This document shows positions 33,446 to 44,718 of a DNA stretch of 64,000 nucleotides, piece after piece. The DNA lies in NCBI GenBank assembly GCA_010093685.1, contig MU006231.1:606428-670427 (forward strand), written 5' to 3'. The DNA comes from Ophiobolus disseminans (lineage: Eukaryota > Ascomycota > Dothideomycetes > Pleosporales > Phaeosphaeriaceae). The position numbers were made by a program, and so were the translations under genes. Position 1 is the first letter of the stretch, and each line of letters opens with the position of its first letter. A model generated the notes under the pieces. That model saw nothing but the letters and a program-made list of their open reading frames with translations, had not been told where the DNA came from and did no database searches.

Positions 33446-35211
33446 ATGTCATGGACACAGATCGACTTTAGCCTAGTGCGGTACTCGCCAATCGAGGGCA
33501 CGCACTTCTTTTACGACGCGCGATATCCTTCGGCCGTTCAGTTTCTCTTGTCGGGGCGCTGGGAGTCTTGGGACGTGGGATGGGTCAGGTAGTGCGTTGT
33601 ACATGAGCTGACATGCACGAAATCAGTAGCTAAACCACAGCAGCAAATCTCAGGATCCGGACATTAGGCGCATCGCAGAAGAGGCGGAGGCACGTTTAGT
33701 TGGCGACCCACAGTCGGGCTATTCTCCATGGCCGTCACCACCTCCACCCGGGCCGCCTTCAGCTATTGAGTCGCTGCAGCAGGCAGCGCAGGACCATCCC
33801 TCGCCGGCACACTTAACGGACCCAGCGTCTTTCTCTCCTGCATCGCCCTCTACACAGAACGGCCAAACAGTAGCCTCTGCGTCTCCTCATGATGATGGCC
33901 TCACTCTACCCCCAACCTCTGCAGGTGATGCACTTTACACATCGCCCTATTACCGTCAGTCTTCATCAACGCCTCGCCCTATGCAAACACCAGCGACATC
34001 AATGGCGCCTCCACAAAGTACGTCGTCTGGCCACCAAATCCCAAACAGTGACGCGGCTCAGTTATACCCACCTTCGACGCAAGGGCCCCCTCTTCAACCA
34101 GCAGCAGCTACGGGAGTTGTTCTGTCACGTAACCGCGAAACAAAGATCCTGCTCTCCATCGATGGTGATGGCATCCGCGGTCTGTCGGCTCTACTATTGA
34201 TCGAGTCACTGGTCAACGCGATCTGTGTCAAGATCGGACAGCGGCTAGATCCACATCAGATCTTTGACCTGACAGGTGGCAGCTCTCTGGGCGGGGTCAT
34301 AGCCATATTACTATGTCGCCTCCAGATGCAGGCCCACCGGGCCAGAGAGGCTTACAAGCAAATTGCAAAACAGGTCTTCCATAATAAAAGGGACTTTTTC
34401 ATATCACTTGATCCTCAAGCTTCGATTCCAAGTGGCAACGGAGAAGCGCTTGAGAACGACATTCGGGCGGTCATCGAACAAGAGCTAGGCAAACAGGATG
34501 AACGCTTATTTGATGCAAGGGAGGACTCTGGAGATGTGTAAGCAACGGGTGGTGTCTTTTGCTATAGTGGGGGTACTAACTGTGTATGCTAGATTTGTCG
34601 TTTCGACACACATCGAGATCGGCACAAACAAAGCAGCACTTATGCGCTCCTACCAGACGCGCCGTATCACCGGCCCAGATCTAGACGCAAACATGACTAT
34701 AGTCCAGGCAATGAAGGCGACATCAGTTGCGCCCCGGTACATGCTGCCCCAGCCGGGCGTCAACCAACGTCTCGTCATCGAACCAGGCCTCGTCGATCAC
34801 GGGACAGCAAAGAACAACCCCGTCCGCGACATCTTGTACGAGTGCAGAAAGCTCTTCCGCTACGCCAACGACATGATGATCATAGTATCCATCGGCACAG
34901 GCGTTGGTATCAACCGGTTCAACGAGCTCAACGAGATGGTGAACAGCGTCGACGATAGGAATGCGGAGGCGAGGGTATGGGGCGAGAAGTTCGAGGCTGA
35001 CCATCAGGCGCTCATGGAGCGGGGGTGGATGAAGTATTTCAGGTTCAACGTGCCCGGGCTGGAGGATGTGCCGCTCGAGGAATGGTGTCATGAGGACGAT
35101 ATTAAGAAGAAGACGTCCACGTATCTTGCGCAGCCGGAGGTAAGTCGCATGTTTTACGCTTGCGTGGATGAGATCACTGGGCTGTTGCTGGGTCCGCAGG
35201 GTCGGTCGTAG
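33446..35211 (+). CDS. Patatin-like phospholipase
   Basis: Three exons: 33446..33588, 33641 (or 33644)..34537 and 34593..35211; about 552 aa. The first 48 residues (MSWTQIDFSLVRYSPIEGTH) form a small conserved-looking module, followed by a Pro/Ser-rich linker of about 150 residues. The patatin domain then starts: oxyanion-hole loop SIDGDGIRGLSA (about 220), nucleophile elbow GGSSLGG (GxSxG, about 260) and the Asp block VDHGTAKNNP (about 414). The Asp motif reads DHG where patatins normally have DGG or DGA, while the Asp itself is kept. Probable lipid acyl hydrolase; activity not shown. Ends with MFYACVDEITGLLLGP. Confidence 0.85.
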
Positions 35212-36126
35212 GAGATGAAAAGCGGTCCTTTTTAGGGCAAGATTAAACATACAATCGAACAGATTTTACTATTCTACATGCTGTGTTGAGGACCCCACTC
35301 ACTAGGGGATTGGCACCGCGCAGATTCAGATAGGGACGCAACGTGCCGCCCTTTCGGGAAATCGCGAAAGCCGGAAATCAAGATGCACTATCCTGTCCAT
35401 CTACAGGCGTATTTTAGAACTTAAAATAGCTATTCTGTACGTGAATGTAGTTTTCCAGCTTAGCTTTTTTTGGCTTTCACAGCTTACCAAGAGCTGCCGT
35501 GATGTATCGAGCTAATGCGCCTATTTCGTGGTCGACGCAGTGGGGCAAGACGGCGGACCGCAGACACGGACCACGACCAACATCCCTCCTTCTCCCCCGA
35601 CACACGTTCTGCCAATGCCGTTTCCAGATGACATCACTCTGCAACGCCAACATGTTCGCATCCGTGCCGCATCGCCAAATCCAAACACATGGCCCTTCGT
35701 GATGCATCTCCGCCAAAACGCCTTGTGACGTCATACCTGATCCGTCAACTCGGCTCACCGTGTGCAACAACCAACATGACTGCCCCCAATACGCGAATCG
35801 CATACCGCGAAATCAGTCGATGACTACCCCGCGATGCAATTCATTGTCTTAGCCCCAACGTCTCATAAGCCTTGGCTGGGCAGAACAAGCACATTATTGG
35901 CGGACAAAGACAAAGCCTCCCGCCTTATGACTTCAGCGGCAGGGTTGGCGGGAACCTGAGTGCAGGTCTGTCACCGGTGGGGTGAAAGAGAGGGAATTCA
36001 GCCTGGGAGGCAGGGTAGGTTATGTTTGGGGTATAATTGCGTTTGCTTTCTCGTGCCGCGAGTCTCATCCTTGGTCTTGTTTTCTCGTACCTCCTCATTT
36101 CTTACGACTCAATACCCACAACAACG
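35212..36126. other. Intergenic region upstream of MFS gene
   Basis: About 0.9 kb. A plus-strand ORF and a minus-strand ORF overlap at 35477-35803 without family signal. The last 150 bp form a pyrimidine-rich leader for the transporter. Confidence 0.45.
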
Positions 36127-38168
36127 ATGGCGACAGTCGAAAAGGGGCAGCCTACTGCTGTGCCGGATACTGAGCGCAACCTTAATTACGACCAAGGCGC
36201 GGGCATGGATCAAGAGGAGACGGACCGTGTTGTTAAGGGCGACAAGGTCGAGCTCCAAGATTCGGATGCTTGGGATATGCTTGGTTATAGCTTCCCCACT
36301 TGGCGGAAATGGTGAGTCTAGTTGAGATATGTTTGTTTGTTTGCGTCGTGTCGCTCGCCGCCAAGCACTTCTAATCTGCCATATACGCGTATGTGTTCGC
36401 AACATTCTACTCGAGCTGTTGGAGACATAATGTATCAGCCGGGTACAATTCCGTGTTACATTTATTGTTGGCTGCGAAAAGCACCTGTGTATAGCCAGCT
36501 CATAGTGTGCACATGTCGATTTTTCGGTCTTTCGATGTGCTGGCATTGTAACAAGAGCTGATATCCTTTCGCTTCTAGGCAGATTCTCATTGTCGTCTTC
36601 TTCATCCAAATCTCCATCAACACAAATGCCTCCATGTATTCGCATGCCGCGAGCCATGTCAGTGAGCAGTATGGCGTCAGCGAACAGGTCGCTCGCATCC
36701 CGCAGATGGCGTTCCTCATAGCGTATGGCTTCGGCTGCGAGCTTTGGGCGCCATGGTCTGAGGAGTTTGGTCGATGGCCTATCCAACAGCTCAGTCTATT
36801 TCTCGTAAACCTTTGGCAAATTCCGTGCGCACTGTCGAAGAACTACGCTACATACGTTGTGTTCAGGACTTTTGGCGGCTTATCAACTGCGGGTGGTTCG
36901 GTAACGCTTGGTGTCCTCGCCGACATGTGGGAACCAGATGAGCAGGAATTTGCCGTGGCTTTCCTGGTCTTGTCGTCTGTTGGTGGTTCAGTCGTTGGTG
37001 CCATCATTGGCGCCTTCGTCGAGGAGTATTTGTCGCTGCCGTGGATCTTCTGGATTCAGCTTATTCTCGGCGGATTTGTGCAGATCGTTCATCTGATTTG
37101 CAATCCGGAGACGCGATCGACAATTTTGCTTGATCGCGAGGCCAAGAGGAGACGGAAGAGTGGCGAGGATCCGAACATCTATGGTCCGAATGAAATCCGA
37201 GGTGGCCATAAGATCAGCTTCAAGGAGGTCCTTACTATCTTCTGGAGGCAAGGAAACCCACTGAAGCTCCCTGGCCAAGTAACTAATTTGTTGGCAGACC
37301 ATTTTACATGTTCTTCACCGAGCCGATCGTGCTATGGCTCTCGCTCCTCTCTGGGTTCAGCGATGCATTGATTTTCACATTCCTCGAATCCTTCAAGCCC
37401 GTGTACTCTCAGTGGGGTTTTGGCACGGTCGCTATCGGCCTTGCATTCGTACCGTAAGTCTCTGCAGATACTCCCATTTGCCATAATGCTAATGAATGCC
37501 AGCATCTTGATCGGCTACCTCTTAGCATATCTCTCCTACATGCCCTCCATTATCAACTTCCGCCGCAAGCGTCGACAAAACCCCGGCTCAGTAAGCCCAG
37601 AAGCTCGCCTCTGGTGGCTGCTCTTTCTCGCACCACTCGAGACACTCGGCCTGTTTGGCTTTGCATGGACTTCGCTTGGCCCAAGCTACGGCATACCATG
37701 GATAGCTCCCATGATTTTCTCCACCCTAATCGCCATGGCAAATGCAAGTCCTCAAACCTTCATTTGTACAAACATACTAACACCCATCAGTACGCAATCT
37801 ACCAATCCTCAATCGACTACCAAACTGCCGCCTACGGCCCGTACGCCGCCTCGGCAACCGGCGGCAACGACCTTGCCCGCGACTTCATGGCCGGCGTTGC
37901 AGCAATGTACTCGACACCCCTGTACAAGAATATCCCCGGGCGCCCTGTACAATACGCATCTACCATTCTCGCTTGCCTGGCTTTCGTGGTCACGATCCCG
38001 ATTTACATCGTATACTGGAAGGGCCCGGACATTCGCGCTAAATCGAAGTTTGCACAGAGCTTGGATAAGTCGTTTAGTGAGAGGAGAGAGAAGAGGTCGA
38101 GGAGTGTTGTGGGTGTAGAGGGACGGCAGGCGGAGAAAGAGAGGGACGAGAGGAGTGAGAGGGTTTAG
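36127..38168 (+). CDS. MFS drug:H+ antiporter-type transporter (DHA1-like)
   Basis: Five exons: 36127..36311, 36579..37247, 37298..37453, 37503..37743 and 37791..38168; 542 aa. A cytosolic N terminus of about 65 residues is followed by twelve predicted membrane segments. Family blocks include SEEFGRWPIQQLSL, RTFGGLSTAGGSVTLGVLAD, WIFWIQLILGG, MFFTEPIVLWLSLLSGFSDA and YGPYAASATGGNDLARDF. The C-terminal tail is basic. Introns 2 and 4 begin with GC rather than GT (37248 and 37744). Intron 1 is 267 bp, long for this window. Similar transporters export drugs, polyamines or metabolites at the plasma membrane; the substrate cannot be read from sequence. No biosynthetic cluster is adjacent. Confidence 0.9.
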
Positions 38169-40416
38169 CTTTGGGGGAGGTGGAGTGGGTGTGATGGCCT
38201 AATTGTGAGCTTTTGACACTGAAGCTTGATATTAATGCTTGTATGGTTCTACATCCACTCCTCTTACCTGGAGTGCAGCTCCTCGTGGACTACGCTAAAG
38301 AAAGCAGTGCAATTCCAGATGCAGTCTGTCGACCGTGGTTGCTCGATTGGGTTCCTTGCCAAGTTCCACGACACAATCAGCCAGTGAGCCATCCAGCCTT
38401 ACTCTATGGCCCCAGATGATTGACATTCGTTTGAACCGGTGAAGTTGTATCACAGGGGTGTAGCCCTAAGTCACATACGGACGATATCTTACTGGCTGTG
38501 CACTGCAACTCTTAGCGCCGCTGAAGAGGTTCAATGAGGCTGAGGCTCTTTGCAGGCTCTTCTTTCTGCTTGGGAAAGCACTGTGTATGCAGCCAAGTCC
38601 GGGACGTGCCGTCGAAAGATTAGGGGTCCTGCACTGCAATTCTTAGCGTCGCTGAAGGGTGAAGACGAGGCTGTCGGCTTTTCCGAGCTCAGTATGTCCC
38701 CATTCTAACGTGTCGAATGCTCATTGGCTTTGTGATGCTCAGGACTTTTCTGAGTGTAGTCTTGATTTTAACGTGCCGGATGCTCATTGGCTTTGCACTG
38801 CAATTCTTAGCGTCACTGGAGGGTTCGGCGAGGCTGAAGCTCTTCCCATGCTCTCCTCGGCGCTAGAAAATGCAGTGCAAACACCACTGCTTCGCAAGGA
38901 GGCCTTTCGTGACTCAGCAAATGACCTAGCAAACTCTGGGCCATTCCTACGTCTCGGGGTATCTTTTTCCGGGGTTCTCAACGCACACGGACCGAACGCG
39001 CGATTGGCTCAGTGCTTTGTTTGATAGAAGTAGCAATGCGCTGCGGGGTTCATTGTACAGAACGATGTTAATTGTATATCGAGGTCGGCGAGAGTTTGGT
39101 GTTGTGGCTGCATGTGATCAACTTGGAGGATTTTAGGTGGCTTACGTAAGCACCGACTCCGTTAAGTTACAGCTTTTGCAACAATTCATGTCCTGGCGAT
39201 CTGTCTATCCTCAGAACTCTACAATATGGCCTTGAACGTGGCGTGAGTATATGTAGGCTTCTCATTGCGAATTAGGTAAAGAGACACGCATTTGCCGCGG
39301 ATTCATGGATGTTGCCCTTTGGTCATGTGCTTGGAAGATATGATTTGGTTTGATCTCGGGACTTTGATATGGCTTCGACGTACGAAGATAAGCAGAGATT
39401 ACAGACAGCCAGTTTTTCCTATTCGGTGAGTTATTGACATTGTGGAGGCATCACGTTGAAAACGACGTCATCGAAGTAGCTTCCTACCGCGACCAAGACC
39501 TCGCATGGCGGCCGCCAAATCCTACTGCTGCATTGGCGAAATGACGTGCAGCAAGAACTCTACATGATTATTTCGCTGTGAAATCAACCTCCTTTACAAC
39601 GTGATTATGAAATCGAGTTCCCAGCTCTGTTGCAAGAGATCAAATCTTTGCCACGTGCGTGCCCCGCCATGTCAGCCCCATCTTGAGACACTTTCGTTCA
39701 CCGACCGAGGCGCCAGTGAGAATGCAACTGGTGGGGCTAAACTATACATATCTTGGTGGGATATAATCTTGGCCATGTAATGGCCGGATGCAGGCGAAGG
39801 GTAGGATGTAGCGCAATGCATGCGGTCGTCATCGCGAGACCTCCGCCACCAGTACAGCCGGCGCAGCTCGCAACTCAGCCCAGAAAGAGACCTTTAAGCG
39901 CCTGCGGTGAGATAAGCGATGCGCGTCTGGAGAATGGCAAGGTGAAAGTTCCGCATGTATCGAGTCTCATTACTGAGTTAATGAGGTCGAGGCTGTCGAG
40001 CATCGCGACGGTGAACGCCCGGTTCACGAATGGCCCCGGGCAGCATGTGAAAAGTAAAATGCTAACCACGGATTGGCTGAAGGAAGCCACGATGGGTCGC
40101 GCCCGCCATTTCGGCCGGGACCCTGGCGGTTTGGGGCCGTGCGGCAAGCGAGATTGTGGCCGCGGTCTTGGGTCCCAGCACTGCCACCAGCCGGAGATGG
40201 CATCTGCACCGCCTTTCTTTCATACTTCTGCACTCTCCTCCCCAACTCCCCACGCCAAGCACCACACCAGACGTTACTTCTCCACGAATTCTCAACGTCC
40301 TTTGCAGTACTTAGCCCACACATCTTTACTCGGCGCACGCGACAACCGTCTTCCCAGCCCCTGGTCTGCGCAGAAGATCGCCGAAGAAAAGGAGGCCGCA
40401 GAGCAGCGCAGCAGTC
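38169..40416. other. Gene-poor region with short dispersed repeats
   Basis: About 2.2 kb. Three copies of GCACTGCAA(C/T)TCTTAGCG lie at 38500, 38631 and 38795, and TG(C/T)CG(G/A)ATGCTCATTGGCTTT occurs twice (about 38710 and 38775). The open frames at 38659..39024 and 39753..40523 have no family signal and the second lacks an ATG start; I do not call them. Confidence 0.5.
38500..38812 (+). repeat. Three direct copies of a short dispersed repeat
   Basis: Copies at 38500..38517, 38631..38648 and 38795..38812 share GCACTGCAAxTCTTAGCG and, loosely, the next 40 bases (CTGAAG..., GAGGCTGA...). Spacing is 131 and 164 bp. A fourth copy is inverted at 24712..24728. Confidence 0.65.
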
Positions 40417-41480
40417 ATGCGGAGAGGCGTCACCATATTCATACTCGTGACCGTAGTCGTTCTCGGCTTCGCGGTGCACAGTGTGTGGACGCTGCTAGGA
40501 CTCCTCATCGCTACCGGTCGTGAGGATGCCATCCTCCGCGGCGAACTGCCTGCGCCGAACTCGGGCACCATCAACGACCGCCCGCAATTGATCCCCAGGA
40601 TCATTCACCAAACCTACATAAACGATAGCATACCAGAGGTTTGGCAAAGCCCACAGCAGAGCTGTGTGGATCTGCACCCAGACTATGAGTATAAGTTATG
40701 GACCGACAAAAAGTCACGCGAGTTTATCGCTACTGAGTAGGTCCGCCACGTCTCTCTTACTTCGCCATGTACTGACAACACAGATATCCTTGGTTCCTTG
40801 AGACCTTCGACGGCTACCCATACCCCATTCAGCGCGCCGATGCGATTCGCTACTTTGTGCTCCACCACTTTGGTGGCATTTACATTGACCTGGACGACGG
40901 CTGCAACCGCAGTCTCGACCCCCTCCTCGCTTACCCTGCGTGGGTGCGCCGCACAGTCCCCACTGGTATCTCCAACGATGCCATGGGTTCGATTCCCCGT
41001 CATCCTTTCTTCTTAAAGGCCATCGATTCTCTCACCGATTACAACCGCCGATGGCCGTTGCCATACATCACCGTCATGGCATCCACGGGGCCGCTCTATC
41101 TCAGCCTCATCTGGCGACACTACAATAACGCGGGCCCCGAGGGCAACGACCGCGTCCGCATCCTCTTCCCCGACGAGTACAACAACCACCCGTGGAGCTT
41201 CTTCACGCACCATCTTGGAAACAGCTGGCACAGGACCGACGTCAAGGTTATCTTCTGGCTCGCAAAACACTGGCTCTTCGTCACCATCATTGGCTTCGCG
41301 CTTGGATTCTCGCTGCTCGGATTGCTGTATAAGATGTTCGTCCTCAACAAGCAGCCCATGGGCTCACCGCGCCTTTCTCCCAAGCTCCGCTTTCTCGACC
41401 GCTTTGCATACACCCGGATACCACTCTACCGTCGCATCAGTTCGAAAGACTTTGAGCTGGAAGACCGGCACGAGGTCTGA
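40417..41480 (+). CDS. GT32 glycosyltransferase, SUR1/CSH1-like (MIPC synthase catalytic subunit)
   Basis: Two exons: 40417..40736 and 40784..41480; 338 aa. The N-terminal membrane segment (VTIFILVTVVVLGFAVHSVW) is followed by the GT32 domain: PRIIHQTYINDSIPEVWQ, RADAIRYFVLHHFGGIYIDL, with the DXD motif DLD at about 142-144. A second membrane helix lies near 268-295, as in Sur1/Csh1. Family role: transfer of mannose from GDP-mannose to inositol phosphoceramide in the Golgi, making MIPC, together with Csg2. Membership of GT32 is firm. The MIPC assignment rests on length, two membrane segments and the motif spacing. Confidence 0.85.
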
Positions 41481-42835
41481 GCTCAGATTCTGTTCTTCTC
41501 GCATACACGTTTAATGAGCGTCACATTTGACTTTGCATCTACCGGCGTCACATCATTCCTAACGGTCGCTTCGCATAATTATCTTCTTCGCCACGCACTT
41601 TTCTCTCTTCGATTCGAATTTATATTCTGGACTTGTACATTGTCCGTACTGTTGTTTAACTATCTTTTGGGCGACTGGATGCGCACCGAGGGGGTTGGTA
41701 CACTTAGACGCATCTATTGGTATAGACACTGCAGGCCGGAGACGGCATTTGTATATTGCTTGTTGTGGGAGGGGGGCTGGTATGTAGTTGGACACGATTG
41801 ACGATGCAGAGCTGCTTATGCCACGTCACGTGAGGGGGAGAAATTCATCATTTGAACACCACCGGAATCTTTGTCGTATCGTGCTTAACAAACAGGAGCG
41901 AAGATCCGATCGTTCCTGTCGGTGTTACCCCGCCTCGCCGGTTTCGTACCTGCGTTGAGGGCGGTAGGACCCGCTGCTCGTGCAGATGATCCGACTTCCG
42001 TGGGCTTCCGGATGGTGCGACGACTCGATCTGTGCGCGCACAATGTTACACGTGTGTGGGGAGACACGTGGAAAATACACGGGAAGTCACTCGACTGAAG
42101 GAACATGAGACGAGGTTCGAGATGAAGGGGTCCGTGAGGCCTTGGACCATACATCTGGTCTGGCATGGAGGAAAGGTAAATGTGCATCGCCACCACTAAA
42201 GTAGTATTTCTCTATCAGTATCATGAGGTTAAGTCAACGTCCTCTAACATACAGATTCAATTTGCATCCAAGACTTACGAAGAAACATTCACTGAAGACT
42301 TACGAAGACTATTTACTTGAGGTACGATGCTGAATTCACGAGTTCACTGCCATTTATTAGAGGTACGATGTTGAATTCACGAATTCACTGCCAAAGGTTC
42401 AAGGTCAAAGGTTCAAGGTCAAAGGTTCAAGGTGTAGTTTTAATAGTCCAAGCTTTTTATTTTCTTATTACATCAATCACTGTTGGTAGGCCTTTTACGG
42501 TCGTACGGGTGAATAACAACAACGAGGTTCTTCTGGTGACTTGGTATTGTTATTATTGATCTATGAACGTAGGTGCTACGAAGGTATACCTGAGCTCGGC
42601 CGCAAGTCGGACCGAAGCTGGATCGAGGCGGCACGTTGGGCCTCGTTGGACGACACAACGTGTGTGTGTGCCCACCCTACGTGTGTATACCGACAATCAC
42701 ACTGATATATTAGAAGTGTCAAATACAGACCACTCGTTCACCGATCCACACAGTCGAATCCTAACAGTCTACGCTGCTCGAACCCTGACCGGAAGATCAA
42801 AGACACACCGAAGCGTTCAATATACACCAAAACAT
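41481..42835. other. Gene-poor region with tandem repeats, left edge of accessory island
   Basis: About 1.35 kb. Contains a duplicated 41-bp unit and a three-copy 14-bp tandem repeat (see 42319..42433). No supported gene. Confidence 0.5.
42319..42433 (+). repeat. 41-bp duplication plus 14-bp tandem triplet
   Basis: GAGGTACGATG(C/T)TGAATTCACG and the following bases are repeated at 42319 and 42360. Immediately after, caaaggttcaaggt occurs three times in tandem (42392..42433). Confidence 0.8.
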
Positions 42836-43834
42836 TTAACCACGCTTCTTCGCCGCGCCCTCGCGCTTAGCTTTGTCGTGATCGCCGCGACACGACGGAC
42901 CCGCCGTGTACGACGAGGTAGTCGTTGTGCTCGGGAAGCGCGTCGTGGCAGACGTAAACGGCATGTGGTCGCTCTCCGGTAAGCCGCACGAAGCGCAGTT
43001 CAGATCGGAAGTCTCCAAATCGCGAGTCGTAGACGGCGTGTATATCGATGTGCAGTTCGCGCCGCGTTGTGTGCGCGTCGACGGCAACATCGTGGATCTA
43101 TCCCAATCGCTGTATTGGCACGTCGATGATGTATCATGCGTCCGCGTCGTCAACATAGACGTCGACGTCGACGGGCGCGAAGACGAAGATGAATGCCGCG
43201 AGCGATCGTCCCAATCTCCAAATACACGATCCATGCTCTTGTTAATGTCCTTGGTGATGGCGCGCATCGTACCAGGCACATCCAGCAGCGCACCAAAGCG
43301 CGGGCCCGAGCCGTGGAAGGGGCTCATGGTGGTGGAGGTGGAGGTGGTCGTCGTCGTCATGCCACGGGATGTACCTGCGCCAGTGCGCGAGAACGGGTGG
43401 TGTGTTGTCGTGGAAATGGTGCGGCTGTTGGCCGTGTCGCGAGGACTGCCGTAGGTGGTGGTCGTTGTCGTTGTGGTACCACGCGTGGTGGATGCTGGAT
43501 GGCGAGATGATGTCGTCGTCATATCACCACGAGTGATGGCTGGACGGGCTGTCGATACTGTCGTCGTAGTACCACGCGTAGTAGCCGGACAGGCTGTCGA
43601 CGTTGTCGTTGTATTACTACGCGTGGTAGCTGGATGCGCTGTCGATTTCGTCGTCACATCACCACGAGTGGTGACCGGACGACCCGTCGACGTGCTTGCA
43701 ACGCTGGCACCGGATGTCGCGCCGCCGCGAGACGGGCGAGCGGTAGAGATGCACGTGGAGGTAGCGTCACCCGTGCGTGCCGTTGACTGGTGAGTCTTCA
43801 TGGAAGACTTCTTGGTGGTATGGTTGGAAGACAT
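42836..43834 (-). CDS. Thr/Ser-rich repetitive protein
   Basis: Single exon of 332 aa, about half Thr and Ser. Residues about 49-124 are five tandem 15-16-residue units of the form STxxPxTTRGxxTTT (DNA 43463..43690, 45-bp period). A middle segment is more ordered (SGPRFGALLDVPGTMRAI, DINKSMDRVFGDWDD). A Cys pair (NCASCGLPESDHMPF) lies near the C terminus, which ends in Lys/Arg-rich sequence. There is no signal peptide. A TATA box lies 147 bp upstream. The open frame over 1 kb of repeats and the promoter support a gene. I recognise no family. Confidence 0.55.
   Translation of the reverse strand: MSSNHTTKKSSMKTHQSTARTGDATSTCISTARPSRGGATSGASVASTSTGRPVTTRGDVTTKSTAHPATTRSNTTTTSTACPATTRGTTTTVSTARPAITRGDMTTTSSRHPASTTRGTTTTTTTTYGSPRDTANSRTISTTTHHPFSRTGAGTSRGMTTTTTSTSTTMSPFHGSGPRFGALLDVPGTMRAITKDINKSMDRVFGDWDDRSRHSSSSSRPSTSTSMLTTRTHDTSSTCQYSDWDRSTMLPSTRTQRGANCTSIYTPSTTRDLETSDLNCASCGLPESDHMPFTSATTRFPSTTTTSSYTAGPSCRGDHDKAKREGAAKKRG
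43463..43690 (-). repeat. Coding tandem repeat, 45-bp unit x5
   Basis: Five imperfect copies inside the Thr-rich gene. Each encodes 15 (the last 16) residues. Confidence 0.7.
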
Positions 43835-44718
43835 ACTGGTGGTTGTGGGGGTGTAGGGTAAGAAGGTGATGTACTAACGGAGCTGTGAAGACTGTGAAGA
43901 CTCGAGGCTGCTGTTGGTAGTGGGTGGTGGGAGAGTGGTGTAGTAGGGTGAGGAGATATATTGGAGGAACGGTGGTGAGATTTATATACTTCGAGGAATC
44001 TTGGGATGGTTGGCTCACAAGCAGGACTGGGTATGTACGATGCTTGAGCGGCGTGATGTTGTGAACGTATATACCCGTAGTGACTTCGAGACATGAGTGT
44101 ATTGTCCCTGTAGAAGTTTGATTTACGTTTAATACACTATGCTTTCACAGTGTGTATAGCTGGAACTCTAAGATGTTGCGATACTAGTATCTCGCATTGG
44201 TTATTTTCTTACAACAAAACTTTTTTATTTGAGGCTTGTCTAATGTTTAAAGCGTGTGGCTTCCTGAGGTCTTCTCTAAGGTTACTACCTAGGTACATGT
44301 GTGATTTTCTAGTCACGTGACCATTGGATACTTTTCAAATCACCTGGAGACAAAGTAATGACAAAGACTGCAAGTGGTCTATTAGATCCAAAGTTCTGTG
44401 GAGTTAGCATCTTGAAGCACAGCAAGATCGTGATTTAAATGCAGTTGTTTACTGAACAAATAGACGAGTTTTCAAAGCAGAAGACATTCAGCGGTCTCAA
44501 AAAGCAGCTGTGTCCATAGAAGTTGTCAGTTCCATTTCGTTTTTCATAGCAACTATTCACGCGTTTTATGGGGATTCACAGATTTACAGCGTATTTTAGT
44601 TGAGGTAGTGTTTAAAAGGTTAGTATTCCGTGAATGGTGATAATCTTGTTGGAACATCTATGTCACTAGCAAGCAACCCAGAGTATGGAGGTGTCAGATG
44701 ATATGCAACTGAGCGCGC
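43835..44718. other. Intergenic, AT-rich region
   Basis: Contains the promoter of the Thr-rich gene (TATA at 43981..43988). Otherwise AT-rich sequence without frames or recognisable repeats. Confidence 0.5.
43981..43988 (-). promoter_or_regulatory. TATA box of Thr-rich gene
   Basis: TATATAAA on the minus strand, 147 bp before the ATG at 43834. Confidence 0.5.

Noticed and set aside
37741..37790. A GT donor at aagt (37747) instead of the GC donor in the MFS gene
   Set aside because: It would shift the frame and destroy the conserved YAIYQSSIDYQ... sequence that follows.
39753..40523. 256-codon ORF before the GT32 gene
   Set aside because: No ATG at its start, no family signal, and it overlaps the real GT32 start; composition is that of a leader region.
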